Below are positions 34,286-43,581 of a stretch of DNA of 64,000 nucleotides, piece after piece (positions within the stretch are counted from its first letter, which is position 1; every line of letters begins with the position of its first letter). Position numbers and translations under genes: made by a program. Origin of the DNA: Sphingopyxis sp. JAI128 (GTDB lineage: Bacteria; Pseudomonadota; Alphaproteobacteria; Sphingomonadales; Sphingomonadaceae); the NCBI RefSeq assembly GCF_014207235.1, contig NZ_JACHDA010000003.1, positions 434,001-498,000 on the forward strand, read 5' to 3'. Under the pieces are notes generated by a model that was not told the DNA's origin, ran no database searches, and was given only the letters and a program-made list of their open reading frames with translations.

Positions 34286-35322
34286 CCCCTCCCGCAGCCC
34301 CCTCGCGCACGATCGAAACGCCGAGCTTTTCGACCAGCCGGTTCCGCGCCGAACGCGAAGCCGACTGGATCGCCTTCGACTGGCTGCTCGGCAAGCTCGA
34401 GAAAAAGGGCGCGAAGGCGCTGACCAGCGACGAGTTGCTGCAACTGCCCCTGCTCTATCGCGCGACATTGTCGTCGCTGTCGATCGCGCGCGCGACCAGC
34501 CTCGACAAGGCACTGCTCGATCATCTCGAGGCGCTGTCGATTCGCGGCTATTTCCTCGTCTATGGCGTGCGCGAGAGCCGCTGGAGCCGGATCCGCCGCT
34601 TCTTCCTCTATGATTGGCCCGCCGCGGTGCGATCGGTGTGGAAGGAAACGATCGTCATTGCGCTGATCATCCTGCTCGGCGCAATGACCAGCTATTCGCT
34701 CGTCGCTAACAATCCCGAGTGGTATTTCAACTTCGTCGACGAAGACATGTCGGGCGGACGCGACCCGCGCGCCACCGCAGAATTCTTGCAGTCGACAATC
34801 GGCCACGGCAAAGCTGCGGCCGACGAGAGCGAAAGCGCCCTGCACATCTTCGCGACCTATTTGTTCACGCACAACAGCCGCGTGTCGATCCTGTCCTTCG
34901 CGCTCGGCTTTGCCTTCGGCGTGCCGACGATGATGCTCGAATATTATCAGGGGATCGGCCTCGGCGCGATGGTCGCAGTTTTCTCAGCGAAGGGGCTGGG
35001 GTTCGATTTCGGCGGCTGGCTGTTCATTCACGGCACCACCGAATTATTCGCCGCTGCGCTGTCGGGTGCCGCGGGGCTCCGCATCGGCGCCGCCGTCGTC
35101 TTTCCCGGCGCGCAAGGGCGATTGCAGGCCGCGGCTGACGCGGGGCGAACCGCGGGCAAGGTGATGGTCGGGGTTATAGTGATGCTGTTCGTAGCCGGGC
35201 TGCTCGAAGGATTCGGGCGCCAGCTCATCACCGATACGATGCTGCGCTATGCCATCGGGTCGTCGATGCTGCTGTTCTGGCTCGCCTATTATTACATTCC
35301 GCGGCGCGAGGACGCGGCATGA
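34282..35322 (+). CDS. SpoIIM-like (stage II sporulation protein M family) membrane protein
   Basis: A 346-residue integral membrane protein of the SpoIIM/DUF95 family. A soluble N-terminal part (about 1-105) is followed by at least five transmembrane segments: ETIVIALIILLGAMTSYSLV, then NSRVSILSFALGFAFGVPTMMLEYY, LGAMVAVFSAKG, GGWLFIHGTTELFAAALSGAAGL and VMVGVIVMLFVAGLLEG. The motif HGTTELFA is typical. The organism does not sporulate, so the name reflects ancestry only. The GTG at 34282 overlaps the DUF58 stop; the ATGA at its end overlaps the RDD gene. Confidence 0.88.
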   Translation: MTPPAAPSRTIETPSFSTSRFRAEREADWIAFDWLLGKLEKKGAKALTSDELLQLPLLYRATLSSLSIARATSLDKALLDHLEALSIRGYFLVYGVRESRWSRIRRFFLYDWPAAVRSVWKETIVIALIILLGAMTSYSLVANNPEWYFNFVDEDMSGGRDPRATAEFLQSTIGHGKAAADESESALHIFATYLFTHNSRVSILSFALGFAFGVPTMMLEYYQGIGLGAMVAVFSAKGLGFDFGGWLFIHGTTELFAAALSGAAGLRIGAAVVFPGAQGRLQAAADAGRTAGKVMVGVIVMLFVAGLLEGFGRQLITDTMLRYAIGSSMLLFWLAYYYIPRREDAA

Positions 35323-36188
35323 CCGTCGCCGCGACCCATGCGAAGCATCGTGACGCCGGCGCCAAAAAAGTTCGCCAGTTCATCACGCCCGAAGGCGTCG
35401 ACCTCGAACTGAAGATCGCGAGTTCGGGGCTGCGTCTTGGCGCGCTGATGACCGACGTCATGTTCATCCTTGTGACGCTGATCCTCTTCACCCTGCTGAT
35501 GATCTGGATCGGCGTCGGGTCGCAATCCGACATGACAGTGGTCATTTGGATGCTCGGCGCCTTCGTGCTGCGGACCTTCTGGTTCATCGGTTTCGAACTC
35601 GGGTCCCGTGCGGCGACGCCGGGAAAAAGGCTGATGGGCATTCGCGTCGTCGCGCGCGACGGCGGTCGACTTACCGCCGACGCGGTGGTCGCACGCAATC
35701 TGATCCGTGAACTCGAGCTCTTCCTGCCGCTGATGATGATGGGCGTCGCGGTGGCCGAAGACATGGCATCGGCGTGGACGATCATCGCGGGCCTTGTCTG
35801 GTCGCTGACGCTCAGCTTGTTCTTGCTGTTCAATCGTGACCGGATGCGAATGGGCGACCTGATCGCCGGCACCTGGGTGGTGATGGCGCAGCGCGTCAAG
35901 CTCGACCCAGATATCGGGGTCGATGCCGCCGCCGACGCGATGCTTTTCACCGAAGCCGAACTTTCAGTTTACGGCATTTTCGAACTGCAGGAACTCGAGC
36001 GCGTGTTGCGCGGGCGCGACCCGCGCGCGATGCGCGAGGTCGCCGATGCGATCCGCGCCAAGATCGGGCGCCCCGTCGCCGAAGAGGATGACGCCTTCCT
36101 CCTTTCCTACTACCGCCAGTTGAAGGCCCGGCTCGAACGCAAACTGCTGTTCGGCAAGAGGCGAGAGGATAAATATGCCAGCGACTGA
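35319..36188 (+). CDS. RDD family membrane protein
   Basis: A 289-residue protein with the RDD layout: SSGLRLGALMTDVMFILVTLILFTLL (about 31-56), further helices near 72-98 (VVIWMLGAFVLRTFWFIGFEL), 131-160, and a conserved GKRLMGIRVVARDGGRLT segment (about 106-123). The last 80 residues are soluble and helical (FELQELERVLRGRDPRAMREVADAIRA). It is coupled to the SpoIIM-like gene by ATGA and overlaps the nitroreductase gene by 14 bases. RDD proteins are sometimes ion exchangers, but here the role is unknown. Confidence 0.87.
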   Translation: MTVAATHAKHRDAGAKKVRQFITPEGVDLELKIASSGLRLGALMTDVMFILVTLILFTLLMIWIGVGSQSDMTVVIWMLGAFVLRTFWFIGFELGSRAATPGKRLMGIRVVARDGGRLTADAVVARNLIRELELFLPLMMMGVAVAEDMASAWTIIAGLVWSLTLSLFLLFNRDRMRMGDLIAGTWVVMAQRVKLDPDIGVDAAADAMLFTEAELSVYGIFELQELERVLRGRDPRAMREVADAIRAKIGRPVAEEDDAFLLSYYRQLKARLERKLLFGKRREDKYASD

Positions 36189-36864
36189 TCCGCTCTCGGT
36201 TACCGAGGCTCTGCACGCGCGCCGGTCGGTGCGCGCCTTTACCGATACGCCGGTCGACCCGGCGCTGCTCAGCGACATCTTTGCCGCGGCGCAGCGCGCC
36301 CCGTCGGGCGGCAATCTCCAGCCCTGGCAGGCGACCGTGGTGACCGGCGACCGCTGGGCGGCGGTGAAGGACGCGGTCGGAGCGCGAATCGCGATGGGCC
36401 GCGACGGTTACGAACCCGAATATGACATCTACCCCAAGGGCCTGACCGAGCCCTGGGAAGCCCGCCGCTTCGGCGTCGGCGAGGCGCTGTATGGCGCGCT
36501 CGGCATTCCCCGCGACGACAAGGCCGGGCGGATCGCTCAGTTCGTGGAGAATTACCGGGGGTTCGGCGCACCAGTGATGCTTTTCCTGCATTGTTCGCGC
36601 ATCATGGGTCCGCCACAATGGTCGGACATGGGCATGTGGCTGCAATCGGTGATGCTGCTGCTCGTCGAAGCCGGGCTTGCCAGCTGTCCGCAGGAATGCT
36701 GGGCTATGTACGGCAAGACGGTCCGGGCCGCGCTCGGCCTGGAGGAAGGGCAGATCTTATTCACCGGGCTCGCGATCGGCTATGCCGACAAGGATGCGGC
36801 GGTGAACCGGTGGCAGGTGCCGCGCGCCGGACTCGAAGAAGTGATCGATTGGCAGGGATTTTGA
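36175..36864 (+). CDS. Nitroreductase family protein
   Basis: A 229-residue FMN-dependent nitroreductase-fold enzyme. The FMN-binding start is LHARRSVRAFTDTPVDPALL (about 11-30), then RAPSGGNLQPWQATVVTGDRW (about 41-61), and the C-terminal ILFTGLAIGYADKDAAVNRW with GLAIGY typical of the family. It probably reduces nitroaromatic or quinone substrates with NAD(P)H. It is the last catalytic gene of the overlapping chain starting at 30093; whether it works with the membrane proteins is not clear. Confidence 0.92.
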   Translation: MPATDPLSVTEALHARRSVRAFTDTPVDPALLSDIFAAAQRAPSGGNLQPWQATVVTGDRWAAVKDAVGARIAMGRDGYEPEYDIYPKGLTEPWEARRFGVGEALYGALGIPRDDKAGRIAQFVENYRGFGAPVMLFLHCSRIMGPPQWSDMGMWLQSVMLLLVEAGLASCPQECWAMYGKTVRAALGLEEGQILFTGLAIGYADKDAAVNRWQVPRAGLEEVIDWQGF

Positions 36865-36866
36865 GG

Positions 36867-37379
36867 ATGAACGTCAGACTTGGGGCTTTTCGCTACGGCG
36901 TCGTCGGCACGCTGATGCTGGCGGCGGCGGGTTGCACGGCGATTCCGCAACCAGAAGCTCCACCGCCGCCCGCCCCGCGCCCCGTCGCACCGGCACCAGC
37001 CCCCGCGCCGCTCCCGACCCCGACCGCAGGCTGGGAAGATCGCGCGGTCGACGCCGGCGCCTGGCGCTACGACGCGAACAGCCGGACCGCGGCCTTTGTC
37101 CCGACGGGCAGCGCGAGCCCGGTGCTCAGCATGATGTGCAGCGGCAGCGCTATTCGCCTGACCTCGGCGCTCGCGGGCCATGTCACCCTCCGGACGAGCG
37201 CCGGAACCGACCAGATCCGCTTCGATAGTGGCGGCGCAACCCTGCCAAGCCGGGACGCGCGGCTCGACCGCATCGCCTTCAGCCGCGGCCGCTTCGCGCT
37301 CGAGGCGCCGGGCGGCGGCGCGCTGACGCTGCCGGTCCAGTCGGAGATCGGCCGCGTGATCGAGGATTGCCGGGGATAA
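36867..37379 (+). CDS. Small lipoprotein, unknown function
   Basis: A 170-residue lipoprotein. The N-terminus VVGTLMLAAAGC is a signal with lipobox AAGC (cysteine near residue 23), followed by a Pro/Ala-rich linker (about 28-55) and a small domain with MMCSGSAIRLTSALAGHVTLRTSAGT and two cysteines. It begins two bases after the nitroreductase stop, behind GAGG, so it is part of the same transcript. I do not recognise the domain; it may be an envelope binding protein. Confidence 0.75.
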   Translation: MNVRLGAFRYGVVGTLMLAAAGCTAIPQPEAPPPPAPRPVAPAPAPAPLPTPTAGWEDRAVDAGAWRYDANSRTAAFVPTGSASPVLSMMCSGSAIRLTSALAGHVTLRTSAGTDQIRFDSGGATLPSRDARLDRIAFSRGRFALEAPGGGALTLPVQSEIGRVIEDCRG

Positions 37380-37431
37380 TTCCACAGTCGGCTTTGGGGT
37401 GGTGAGCGACCGCTGGGTTTCACCAACTTTC

Positions 37432-37534
37432 GTCATGCTGAACTCGTTTCCGCATTCATGGCCTGACCTCGGATTTGACGCTGCGCCGAAGAAAAAGGCA
37501 GGCCATGGACCTTGAAACAAGTTCAGGGTGACGA
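37432..37534. repeat. Imperfect inverted repeat (GTCATGCTGAACTCGTTTC type)
   Basis: Left arm 37432-37451 and right arm 37515-37534 (GAAACAAGTTCAGGGTGACG) are near reverse complements; inner segments CATGGCCTG and CAGGCCATG also pair. The sequence type (TGCTGAACTTGTTTC) is a common dispersed alphaproteobacterial repeat. No gene lies in the 289 bases between 37379 and 37669. Confidence 0.75.
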
Positions 37535-37668
37535 GAATTTGAACGGCACCGCCCGGTCGTTAGCGGACAGCGTCGATCACGCGCTGCGTCGTACGCCCCT
37601 TCGATCGCATAGCTTTTCCTGTCCGAAGGGCTATCCAAAGCGAGATCATCGGCGCATAGGCTGCCGCG

Positions 37669-38913
37669 ATGCACAAACCGGCCCAGTCCCCTCAGCGCAG
37701 CCTGCCGGGCGACCGCGAAATGGTGTTCATGATGGCGATGGTCATGGCGCTCAATGCGCTTGCCATCGACGCGATGCTGCCCGCGCTGCCCGCGATCGGC
37801 GGCGCGCTCGGCGTCGGGACCCCGAATGACCGGCAATATGTCATCTCGACCTATCTGCTCGGCACCGCGCTCGGCGCGCTTCTCTATGGCCCTTTGGCCG
37901 ACCGCTTCGGGCGCAAGGGCGTGCTCGTCCCGGCGCTGATCGCCTATGTCTGTTTCGCGATCGGCTGCGGCCTCGCGACCAGCTTTTCGATGCTGCTGGC
38001 GCTGCGTTTCGGGCACGGGATGGTCAGCGCCGCGCTGGGGGTCATCGTCGTCGCCGTTATCCGCGACCTGTTCGCGGGCGATGCGATGGCGAAACGGCTG
38101 TCGCTGATCTTCCTCGTCTTCATGATCGTGCCGATCATCGCGCCGACGATCGGCGCGGGCGTCGCGGCGATTGCGGGATGGCGCTGGATCTTCCTGGTCC
38201 TCGCAGTGATGGGCGTCGTGATGCTTCTCTGGCTGCGGCGGCTGCCCGAAACGCTCGATCCTGCCGACATCCGGCCGCTCGACTGGCGGACAATGGTCGC
38301 AGGTTGGGCCACGGTAACGCGTCACCGCCGCGCGGCCGGTTATATGGTCGCGTCGGGAGTTATGCAGGGCGCGCTGTTCGGCTATCTTAACAGCAGCGAA
38401 CAAATCATCGCCGAAGTGTTCGATGCGCAGACGCTCTTCCCGCTGATCTTCGCCTGCGTGGCCATCGGTATCGCGATCGCTAATTTTTCCAACTCGCGCA
38501 TCGTCGAGCGGTTCGGCGCGCGGCGCGTGTCGCAGACCGCGGTCTTCGCTTTCATGGCGACATCGATCGCGCAGATCGTCGCGGCTTTGAGCGGCGCCGA
38601 AACGCTGGCGATGTTCACCGTGCTGATGATGGTCAACGTCGGCCTGATCGGTTTCATCGGCAGCAATTTCGGTTCGATCGCGATGGAGGATTTCGGCCAT
38701 ATGGCTGGCGTCGCCTCGTCGTACCAGAGCTTTGCCAAGACGCTTCTCGCTGCCGCAGCGGGGGCGCTGATCGGGCAGCTTTACGACGGATCGACCGTGC
38801 CGCTGGCCTATGCCTTCCTGGGCTGTGCGACCATCGGTCTGCTGCTCGTGCTGTGGGCCGAGCGCGGCAAGCTGTTCACGCGGCCCGGAACTGCGCCCAA
38901 AAGCCCTTACTGA
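37669..38913 (+). CDS. Bcr/CflA-type multidrug efflux MFS transporter
   Basis: A 414-residue, 12-helix major facilitator. The first helix follows a basic start (MALNALAIDAMLPALPAIGGAL, about 24-45, where DAMLPALPAI is the Bcr/CflA hallmark). The loop between helices 2 and 3 is GPLADRFGRKGVLVPAL (MFS motif A), and helix 5 carries MIVPIIAPTIGAGVA. It is an inner-membrane proton antiporter that probably exports drugs or natural products. It stands alone between the repeat region and the helicase gene. The substrate is not predictable. Confidence 0.92.
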   Translation: MHKPAQSPQRSLPGDREMVFMMAMVMALNALAIDAMLPALPAIGGALGVGTPNDRQYVISTYLLGTALGALLYGPLADRFGRKGVLVPALIAYVCFAIGCGLATSFSMLLALRFGHGMVSAALGVIVVAVIRDLFAGDAMAKRLSLIFLVFMIVPIIAPTIGAGVAAIAGWRWIFLVLAVMGVVMLLWLRRLPETLDPADIRPLDWRTMVAGWATVTRHRRAAGYMVASGVMQGALFGYLNSSEQIIAEVFDAQTLFPLIFACVAIGIAIANFSNSRIVERFGARRVSQTAVFAFMATSIAQIVAALSGAETLAMFTVLMMVNVGLIGFIGSNFGSIAMEDFGHMAGVASSYQSFAKTLLAAAAGALIGQLYDGSTVPLAYAFLGCATIGLLLVLWAERGKLFTRPGTAPKSPY

Positions 38914-39138
38914 CAGTCATCGAGCCATGAATTGCGGGAAGCGGCTGCTGTGATGTTGGGAACTGCCGTCTCGTGAAGCCGGCGCAAGCAGGGACCCAGT
39001 ACGGAAAATCCAAGGTTGGTGTTGGAATTCCGAGGCCCCGGCTTTCGCTTGGTTCACATCTCAATCATTGGCCTCCAGTCGAAAGCCGACGATCAGAGAA
39101 ACATTGCGCGCGCGATATACTCCCCCCAAGTTGACCGC

Positions 39139-41550
39139 ATGTCCCTCCCCGCCCCCTTTGCCGACTGGTTTGCCGCGCGCGGGTGGCGCCTCCGCCGGCA
39201 CCAGAACGATATGCTGGCGGCGGGGCAGCGCGGCGAGCATGCCTTGCTTGTCGCGGCGACGGGCGCGGGCAAGACCTTGTCGGGCTTCCTGCCGAGCCTC
39301 GTCGACCTTGCCGAACATCCCTCCGACCGGCTGCACACGCTCTATGTATCGCCGCTGAAAGCGCTCGCGGCCGACGTCGAGCGCAACCTCCTCGGCCCGA
39401 TCGCCGACATGATGCTGGACATCAGCGTCGAGAGCCGCAGCGGCGATACAAGTTCGGACAAGAAGGCGCGGCAGCGGAGCCGCCCCCCCAACATCCTGCT
39501 CACCACCCCCGAATCGCTGTCGCTGCTGCTGTCCTATCCCGATAGTTTCACGATGTTCGCCGATTTGAAGACCGTGGTGATCGACGAGATTCACGCCTTT
39601 GCGCCCGGCAAGCGCGGCGACCTGTTGAGTCTTGCGCTGGCGCGGCTCCAGCGAATCGCGCCGGGGCTGCGCCGCGTCGGCCTGTCGGCGACGATCGCCG
39701 ATCCGGTGCAATATGCCGGCTGGCTCGCGCCCGATGCCGATGCGCGCGCGGTGACATTGGTCGAGGGCGAGGCCGGCGCCGATCCCGATATCGCGATCCT
39801 GCTGCCCGAAGGTGCGGTGCCCTGGGCGGGTCATTCGGGGCGCTATGCGGTGCATCAGGTGATGGAGGTGGTCGCGGCGAACCGCACGACGATCATCTTC
39901 TGCAACACGCGCGGGCTCGCCGAGCTGATTTTTCAGGAGCTGTGGAAGGTCAACGACCTGTCGCTACCGATCGCGATCCATCACGGCAGCCTCGACCGCG
40001 AGGCGCGGCAGCGGGCGGAAACGGCGATGGCCGAAGGGCGATTGCGCGCGCTCGTCGCGACGTCGAGCCTCGACCTCGGGCTCGACTGGGGCGACGTCGA
40101 TTGCGTGATCCAGATGGGCGCGCCCAAGGGAAGCTCGCGGCTGCTGCAGCGGATCGGGCGCGCCAACCACCGGCTCGACGAGCCGAGCAGGGCGCTGATC
40201 GTGCCGGGCAACCGCTTCGAATATCTGGAAGCGCGAGCCGCGCTCGATGCGGTCGATGCCGGCGAGCGTGACGCCGACCGCTTCCGCGCCGGCGCGCTCG
40301 ACGTGCTCGCGCAGCATGTGATGGCGCTCGCCTGCGCCGCGCCGTTCAGGGAAGAGACGCTGCTCGCCGAAATCCGGAGCGCCGCGCCTTATGCGTGGAT
40401 CGACCCCGAAACCTTCGCGCGCCTGCTCGGCTTCGTGCGCGACGGCGGCTATGCGCTCAAAAGCTATGACCGTTTCCGCCGCCTTGCGCCCGACGGACGG
40501 GGCGGGTGGCGGATCGCGCATCCGAAGCTTGCGGCGCAGCACCGGCTGAACGCGGGGATCATCGTCGATGCGCCCACGCTCGACGTGCGGTTCAAGAACG
40601 GCCGGCGCCTCGGCGGCGTCGAGGAATATTTCGCAAGCACATTGGTTCCGGGCGATACCTTCGCCTTTGCCGGGCTCAGCCTCGAGGTCGAGTCGATCCG
40701 CGACACCGACCTTTTTGTCCGCGCGACGACGCGGCCCGCGCGCATACCCTCCTATGTCGGCGCGCGCATGGCGCTGACGACGCGGCTCGCCGACCGCGTG
40801 CGCGGCTTCCTGGCCGACTCGTCGAGCTGGACGCGCTTTCCCGAAGACGTCCGTTTCTGGCTGGAGATGCAGCAGCTGAGATCGGTGCTGCCGCGCCCCG
40901 GCGAACTTCTGGTCGAGACCTTCCCGCACGAGGGCCATCATTACCTTGTCGCCTATCCGTTCGAGGGCTGGAACGCACATCAGTCGCTCGGGATGCTGAT
41001 CACCAAGCGCATGGAGCGCGCGGGGATGCAGCCTTTGGGCTTCGTCGCGTCGGACTATGCGTTGGCGATCTGGTCGCTGCGTCCCGTCGAGCATCCCGAA
41101 AATCTGTTCGATGCCGAAATTCTGTCCGATGAGTTCGTCGAATGGGTCGAAAATTCACACCTTCTGAAACGCGCCTTTCGCGAGGTTGCGGTAATCGGCG
41201 GGCTGATCGAGCGCCAGCATCCCGGCAAGCGCAAGACGGGCAAGCAGGTCACCTTTTCGACCGACCTGATCTTCGACGTACTCCGAAAATATGAACCCGA
41301 CCATCTGCTGCTCGAAGCCGCTTGGGCCGACGCGCGCGAGCGGCTGACCGACGTCGCGCGGCTGGGTGACCTGCTCGACCGCGCAGCGGGGACGATGCTT
41401 CACAGAGCGCTCGACCGAATCAGCCCGCTCGCCATCCCGGTGCTCGTGCTGATCGGGCGTGAAAATGTCGCGGCGTCGGACCTCGACGACGCGCTGCTGG
41501 GCGAACTCGCCGACACGTTGGCCGAAGCCGCGATGGCTCCCGACCGCTGA
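39139..41550 (+). CDS. Ligase-associated Lhr-like DEXH-box DNA helicase
   Basis: An 803-residue superfamily 2 helicase, about the length of the ligase-associated DNA-damage-response helicases. Motif I is AATGAGKTLSGFLPSL (about 37-52), the DEIH box VIDEIHAFAPGKRGDLL (about 152-168), motif III LSATI, and motif VI QRIGRANHR (about 339-347). It then has the Lhr-type WH and beta-barrel-containing C-terminal half. The start at 39139 is the first ATG that gives the normal N-terminus. A PdeM phosphoesterase gene lies two genes on, as in the known repair set, but the matching ATP-dependent ligase and exonuclease genes are not in the window. Confidence 0.92.
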   Translation: MSLPAPFADWFAARGWRLRRHQNDMLAAGQRGEHALLVAATGAGKTLSGFLPSLVDLAEHPSDRLHTLYVSPLKALAADVERNLLGPIADMMLDISVESRSGDTSSDKKARQRSRPPNILLTTPESLSLLLSYPDSFTMFADLKTVVIDEIHAFAPGKRGDLLSLALARLQRIAPGLRRVGLSATIADPVQYAGWLAPDADARAVTLVEGEAGADPDIAILLPEGAVPWAGHSGRYAVHQVMEVVAANRTTIIFCNTRGLAELIFQELWKVNDLSLPIAIHHGSLDREARQRAETAMAEGRLRALVATSSLDLGLDWGDVDCVIQMGAPKGSSRLLQRIGRANHRLDEPSRALIVPGNRFEYLEARAALDAVDAGERDADRFRAGALDVLAQHVMALACAAPFREETLLAEIRSAAPYAWIDPETFARLLGFVRDGGYALKSYDRFRRLAPDGRGGWRIAHPKLAAQHRLNAGIIVDAPTLDVRFKNGRRLGGVEEYFASTLVPGDTFAFAGLSLEVESIRDTDLFVRATTRPARIPSYVGARMALTTRLADRVRGFLADSSSWTRFPEDVRFWLEMQQLRSVLPRPGELLVETFPHEGHHYLVAYPFEGWNAHQSLGMLITKRMERAGMQPLGFVASDYALAIWSLRPVEHPENLFDAEILSDEFVEWVENSHLLKRAFREVAVIGGLIERQHPGKRKTGKQVTFSTDLIFDVLRKYEPDHLLLEAAWADARERLTDVARLGDLLDRAAGTMLHRALDRISPLAIPVLVLIGRENVAASDLDDALLGELADTLAEAAMAPDR

Positions 41551-41619
41551 GCGGCGTCCCGCTTGCTGCCAGAGCCGATGAGGCGTAGATTGCGGCAAAA
41601 TATACCGAGGATGCCTGCG

Positions 41620-42657
41620 ATGACCCAAGCCACCAAGCGGTTCGTCCCATGGGCGCTGCTGCTCGCCACCCCCGCGCTGCTCGGCGCGACGCCGGCGCCC
41701 GCCGACCGGCCCACGCCGCCGGCCGCCACACCCCCGCCGACCGGCGAAACGCTGGCCCCGCCGGTGGCGATCACCCCCATCATCCAGCCGTTCGACCTCG
41801 ACGCGACGCGGCGCATGGCGGTAAAGGTCATGGTCGGCGGCGAAGGGCCCTTCTCCTTTCTCGTCGACACCGGCGCCGAACGAACCGTCATCGCGCGCGA
41901 ACTGGCGGCGCGGCTCGGGCTGGCCGAGGGCGCGAAGCTTCGGCTCGCGACGATCGGCGGGTCGGCGATGGTCCCGAGTTTCCGCGTCGCGGCGCTGCAA
42001 ATGTCCGACCTCCACCTCGCAGCGGTCGAAGCGCCGGCCTTTTCCGGCCGCCATATCGGCGCCGCCGGACTGATCGGCGTCGACATGCTCGAAGAGCGGC
42101 GGGTGCTGATCGATTTCCGCAAGGAAAGCATGTCGATCCTCGAAACGCGCAGGCGGGCCCGGCCCATCATCCGCGACGACGACGCGATCGTCGTCACCGC
42201 GCGCAACATGGCCGGGCGGTTGATCCTGTCGGACGCTAGGCTGGGGGGGAAGCGTGTCGATGTCATCGTCGATACCGGCGCCCAGACGAGCATCGGCAAC
42301 ATGGCGCTGCAGAAACTCGTCATCAGTACACGCCAGAATCGCTTGCCCTTTACACCGACCGAACTGTCGGCGGTGACCGGCGAAACGGTGGCGGCGACGC
42401 GCACCGCGATCAAACGTATCGTCCTTAACGGCATGGACGTCAACGACCTGCCGATCAGTTTCGCCGACAGCCAGGCCTTTCGCGCACTGGGCCTCGACGA
42501 ACGCCCCGCGATCCTGCTCGGCATGGATACGCTGTCGCTGTTCGACCGGGTCGAGATCGACTTCCCTAACAAACGCGTCGTTTTCGACCTGCCCGATGGC
42601 GCGCATCGCCAAACCGGGCAACGCTTCGCCGCAAACATGGCCGCCGGGGGCGGATAG
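41620..42657 (+). CDS. Exported double retropepsin-like aspartyl protease
   Basis: A 345-residue protein with a signal peptide (FVPWALLLATPALLGATPAPA, about 8-28), a Pro-rich linker and two retropepsin-like halves. Each half carries an active-site motif: FLVDTGAERTVIA near residue 85 and VIVDTGAQTSIGN near residue 217. Two DTG sites in one chain suggest a single-chain, pepsin-like bilobed enzyme rather than a homodimer. I chose the ATG at 41620, with GAGG nine bases upstream, over the ATG at 41611. It lies between the repair helicase and pdeM in the same direction, so it may be cotranscribed with them. Confidence 0.85.
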   Translation: MTQATKRFVPWALLLATPALLGATPAPADRPTPPAATPPPTGETLAPPVAITPIIQPFDLDATRRMAVKVMVGGEGPFSFLVDTGAERTVIARELAARLGLAEGAKLRLATIGGSAMVPSFRVAALQMSDLHLAAVEAPAFSGRHIGAAGLIGVDMLEERRVLIDFRKESMSILETRRRARPIIRDDDAIVVTARNMAGRLILSDARLGGKRVDVIVDTGAQTSIGNMALQKLVISTRQNRLPFTPTELSAVTGETVAATRTAIKRIVLNGMDVNDLPISFADSQAFRALGLDERPAILLGMDTLSLFDRVEIDFPNKRVVFDLPDGAHRQTGQRFAANMAAGGG

Positions 42658-42705
42658 CCCTCCAGAGCGCTTGCGGCGCCGACGCGGCATTGCCATAGCG
42701 GGCGG

Positions 42706-43428
42706 ATGTCCGGCGCCGTGCCCTTCGATTTCGCAGGTCAGCAATTCGCGATGCTGGCCGATCGCGCGCTGTTCTGGCCCGCACATGCCGCGCTGGTCGT
42801 GGCGGACCTGCATCTGGAAAAAGCCAGCTGGTATGCGTCGCTGGGCCAGCCGCTGCCCCCTTATGACAGCCACGACACGCTCGACCGGCTCGCCGCGCTC
42901 GTTGCCGCGACGGGGGCCCGCGCGCTGTGGTGCCTTGGCGACAGTTTCCACGACCGCCGCGCCGCCGAACGCATCGCCCCCGCGGTGGCCGACCGATTGC
43001 GCCGGCAGGCCGCGTCGGTGCAGCTGCTGTGGATCGCGGGCAATCACGACGGGCTGACCGGCGGCGCTTGGGGCGGGGAGATTGCCGACGAACTGGTGGT
43101 CGACGGCATCGTTTTCCGCCATCAGAGCGAACGTGGCGAGACGCGCCCCGAAATATCGGGCCATTTCCATCCCAAATTGCGCCTCAGCCTGCGCGGCCGC
43201 CCAGTGTCGCGTCCCTGCTTCGCCGGCGACGACCGCCGGTTGATTCTGCCGGCTTTCGGGAGCCTTGCGGGGGGGCTAGCCGCCGACGCCCCGGCGATCG
43301 CCGCGAATTTTTCCGGCGCCTATCGCGCGATGCTCGTCGCACGCGGACGCCAGCTCTGCTTTCCCTGTCCCGGCGTCGGCAGCGATGACGCTACGGCAAG
43401 CCGCATCATCGGGCTCGCCGGCGCTTAA
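42706..43428 (+). CDS. pdeM: Ligase-associated DNA damage response phosphoesterase PdeM
   Basis: A 240-residue calcineurin-like metallophosphoesterase. All metal motifs are visible: VADLHLEKASWYA (about 28-40), CLGDSFHDRR (about 72-81), IAGNHDG (about 105-111) and SGHFHPK (about 148-154). In other bacteria it is encoded with an Lhr-like helicase, an ATP-dependent ligase and an exonuclease and is thought to act in DNA repair. Here it follows the helicase after one extra gene. The ribosome binding site is only GCGG-like, so the start is the least certain part. Confidence 0.88.
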   Translation: MSGAVPFDFAGQQFAMLADRALFWPAHAALVVADLHLEKASWYASLGQPLPPYDSHDTLDRLAALVAATGARALWCLGDSFHDRRAAERIAPAVADRLRRQAASVQLLWIAGNHDGLTGGAWGGEIADELVVDGIVFRHQSERGETRPEISGHFHPKLRLSLRGRPVSRPCFAGDDRRLILPAFGSLAGGLAADAPAIAANFSGAYRAMLVARGRQLCFPCPGVGSDDATASRIIGLAGA

Positions 43429-43581
43429 GCGTCGCCGAACAGGCGCTTTTCCGCGTGTGACCAAAAAGCATCACCTCTTCAAAAACGACGCAAATACGGG
43501 GCTTTGTCTGGATTGAGCGCGCAATTGAGTTATGCTCTGCCGTGCAACGAAAATAATGAAATGTTGAGAGGAGTGCCCGAT

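Noticed and set aside
41155..43170. A 671-codon minus-strand frame over the protease and pdeM genes
   Set aside because: It spans three real plus-strand genes with intact motifs and reads as low-complexity Arg/Gly/Ala sequence.
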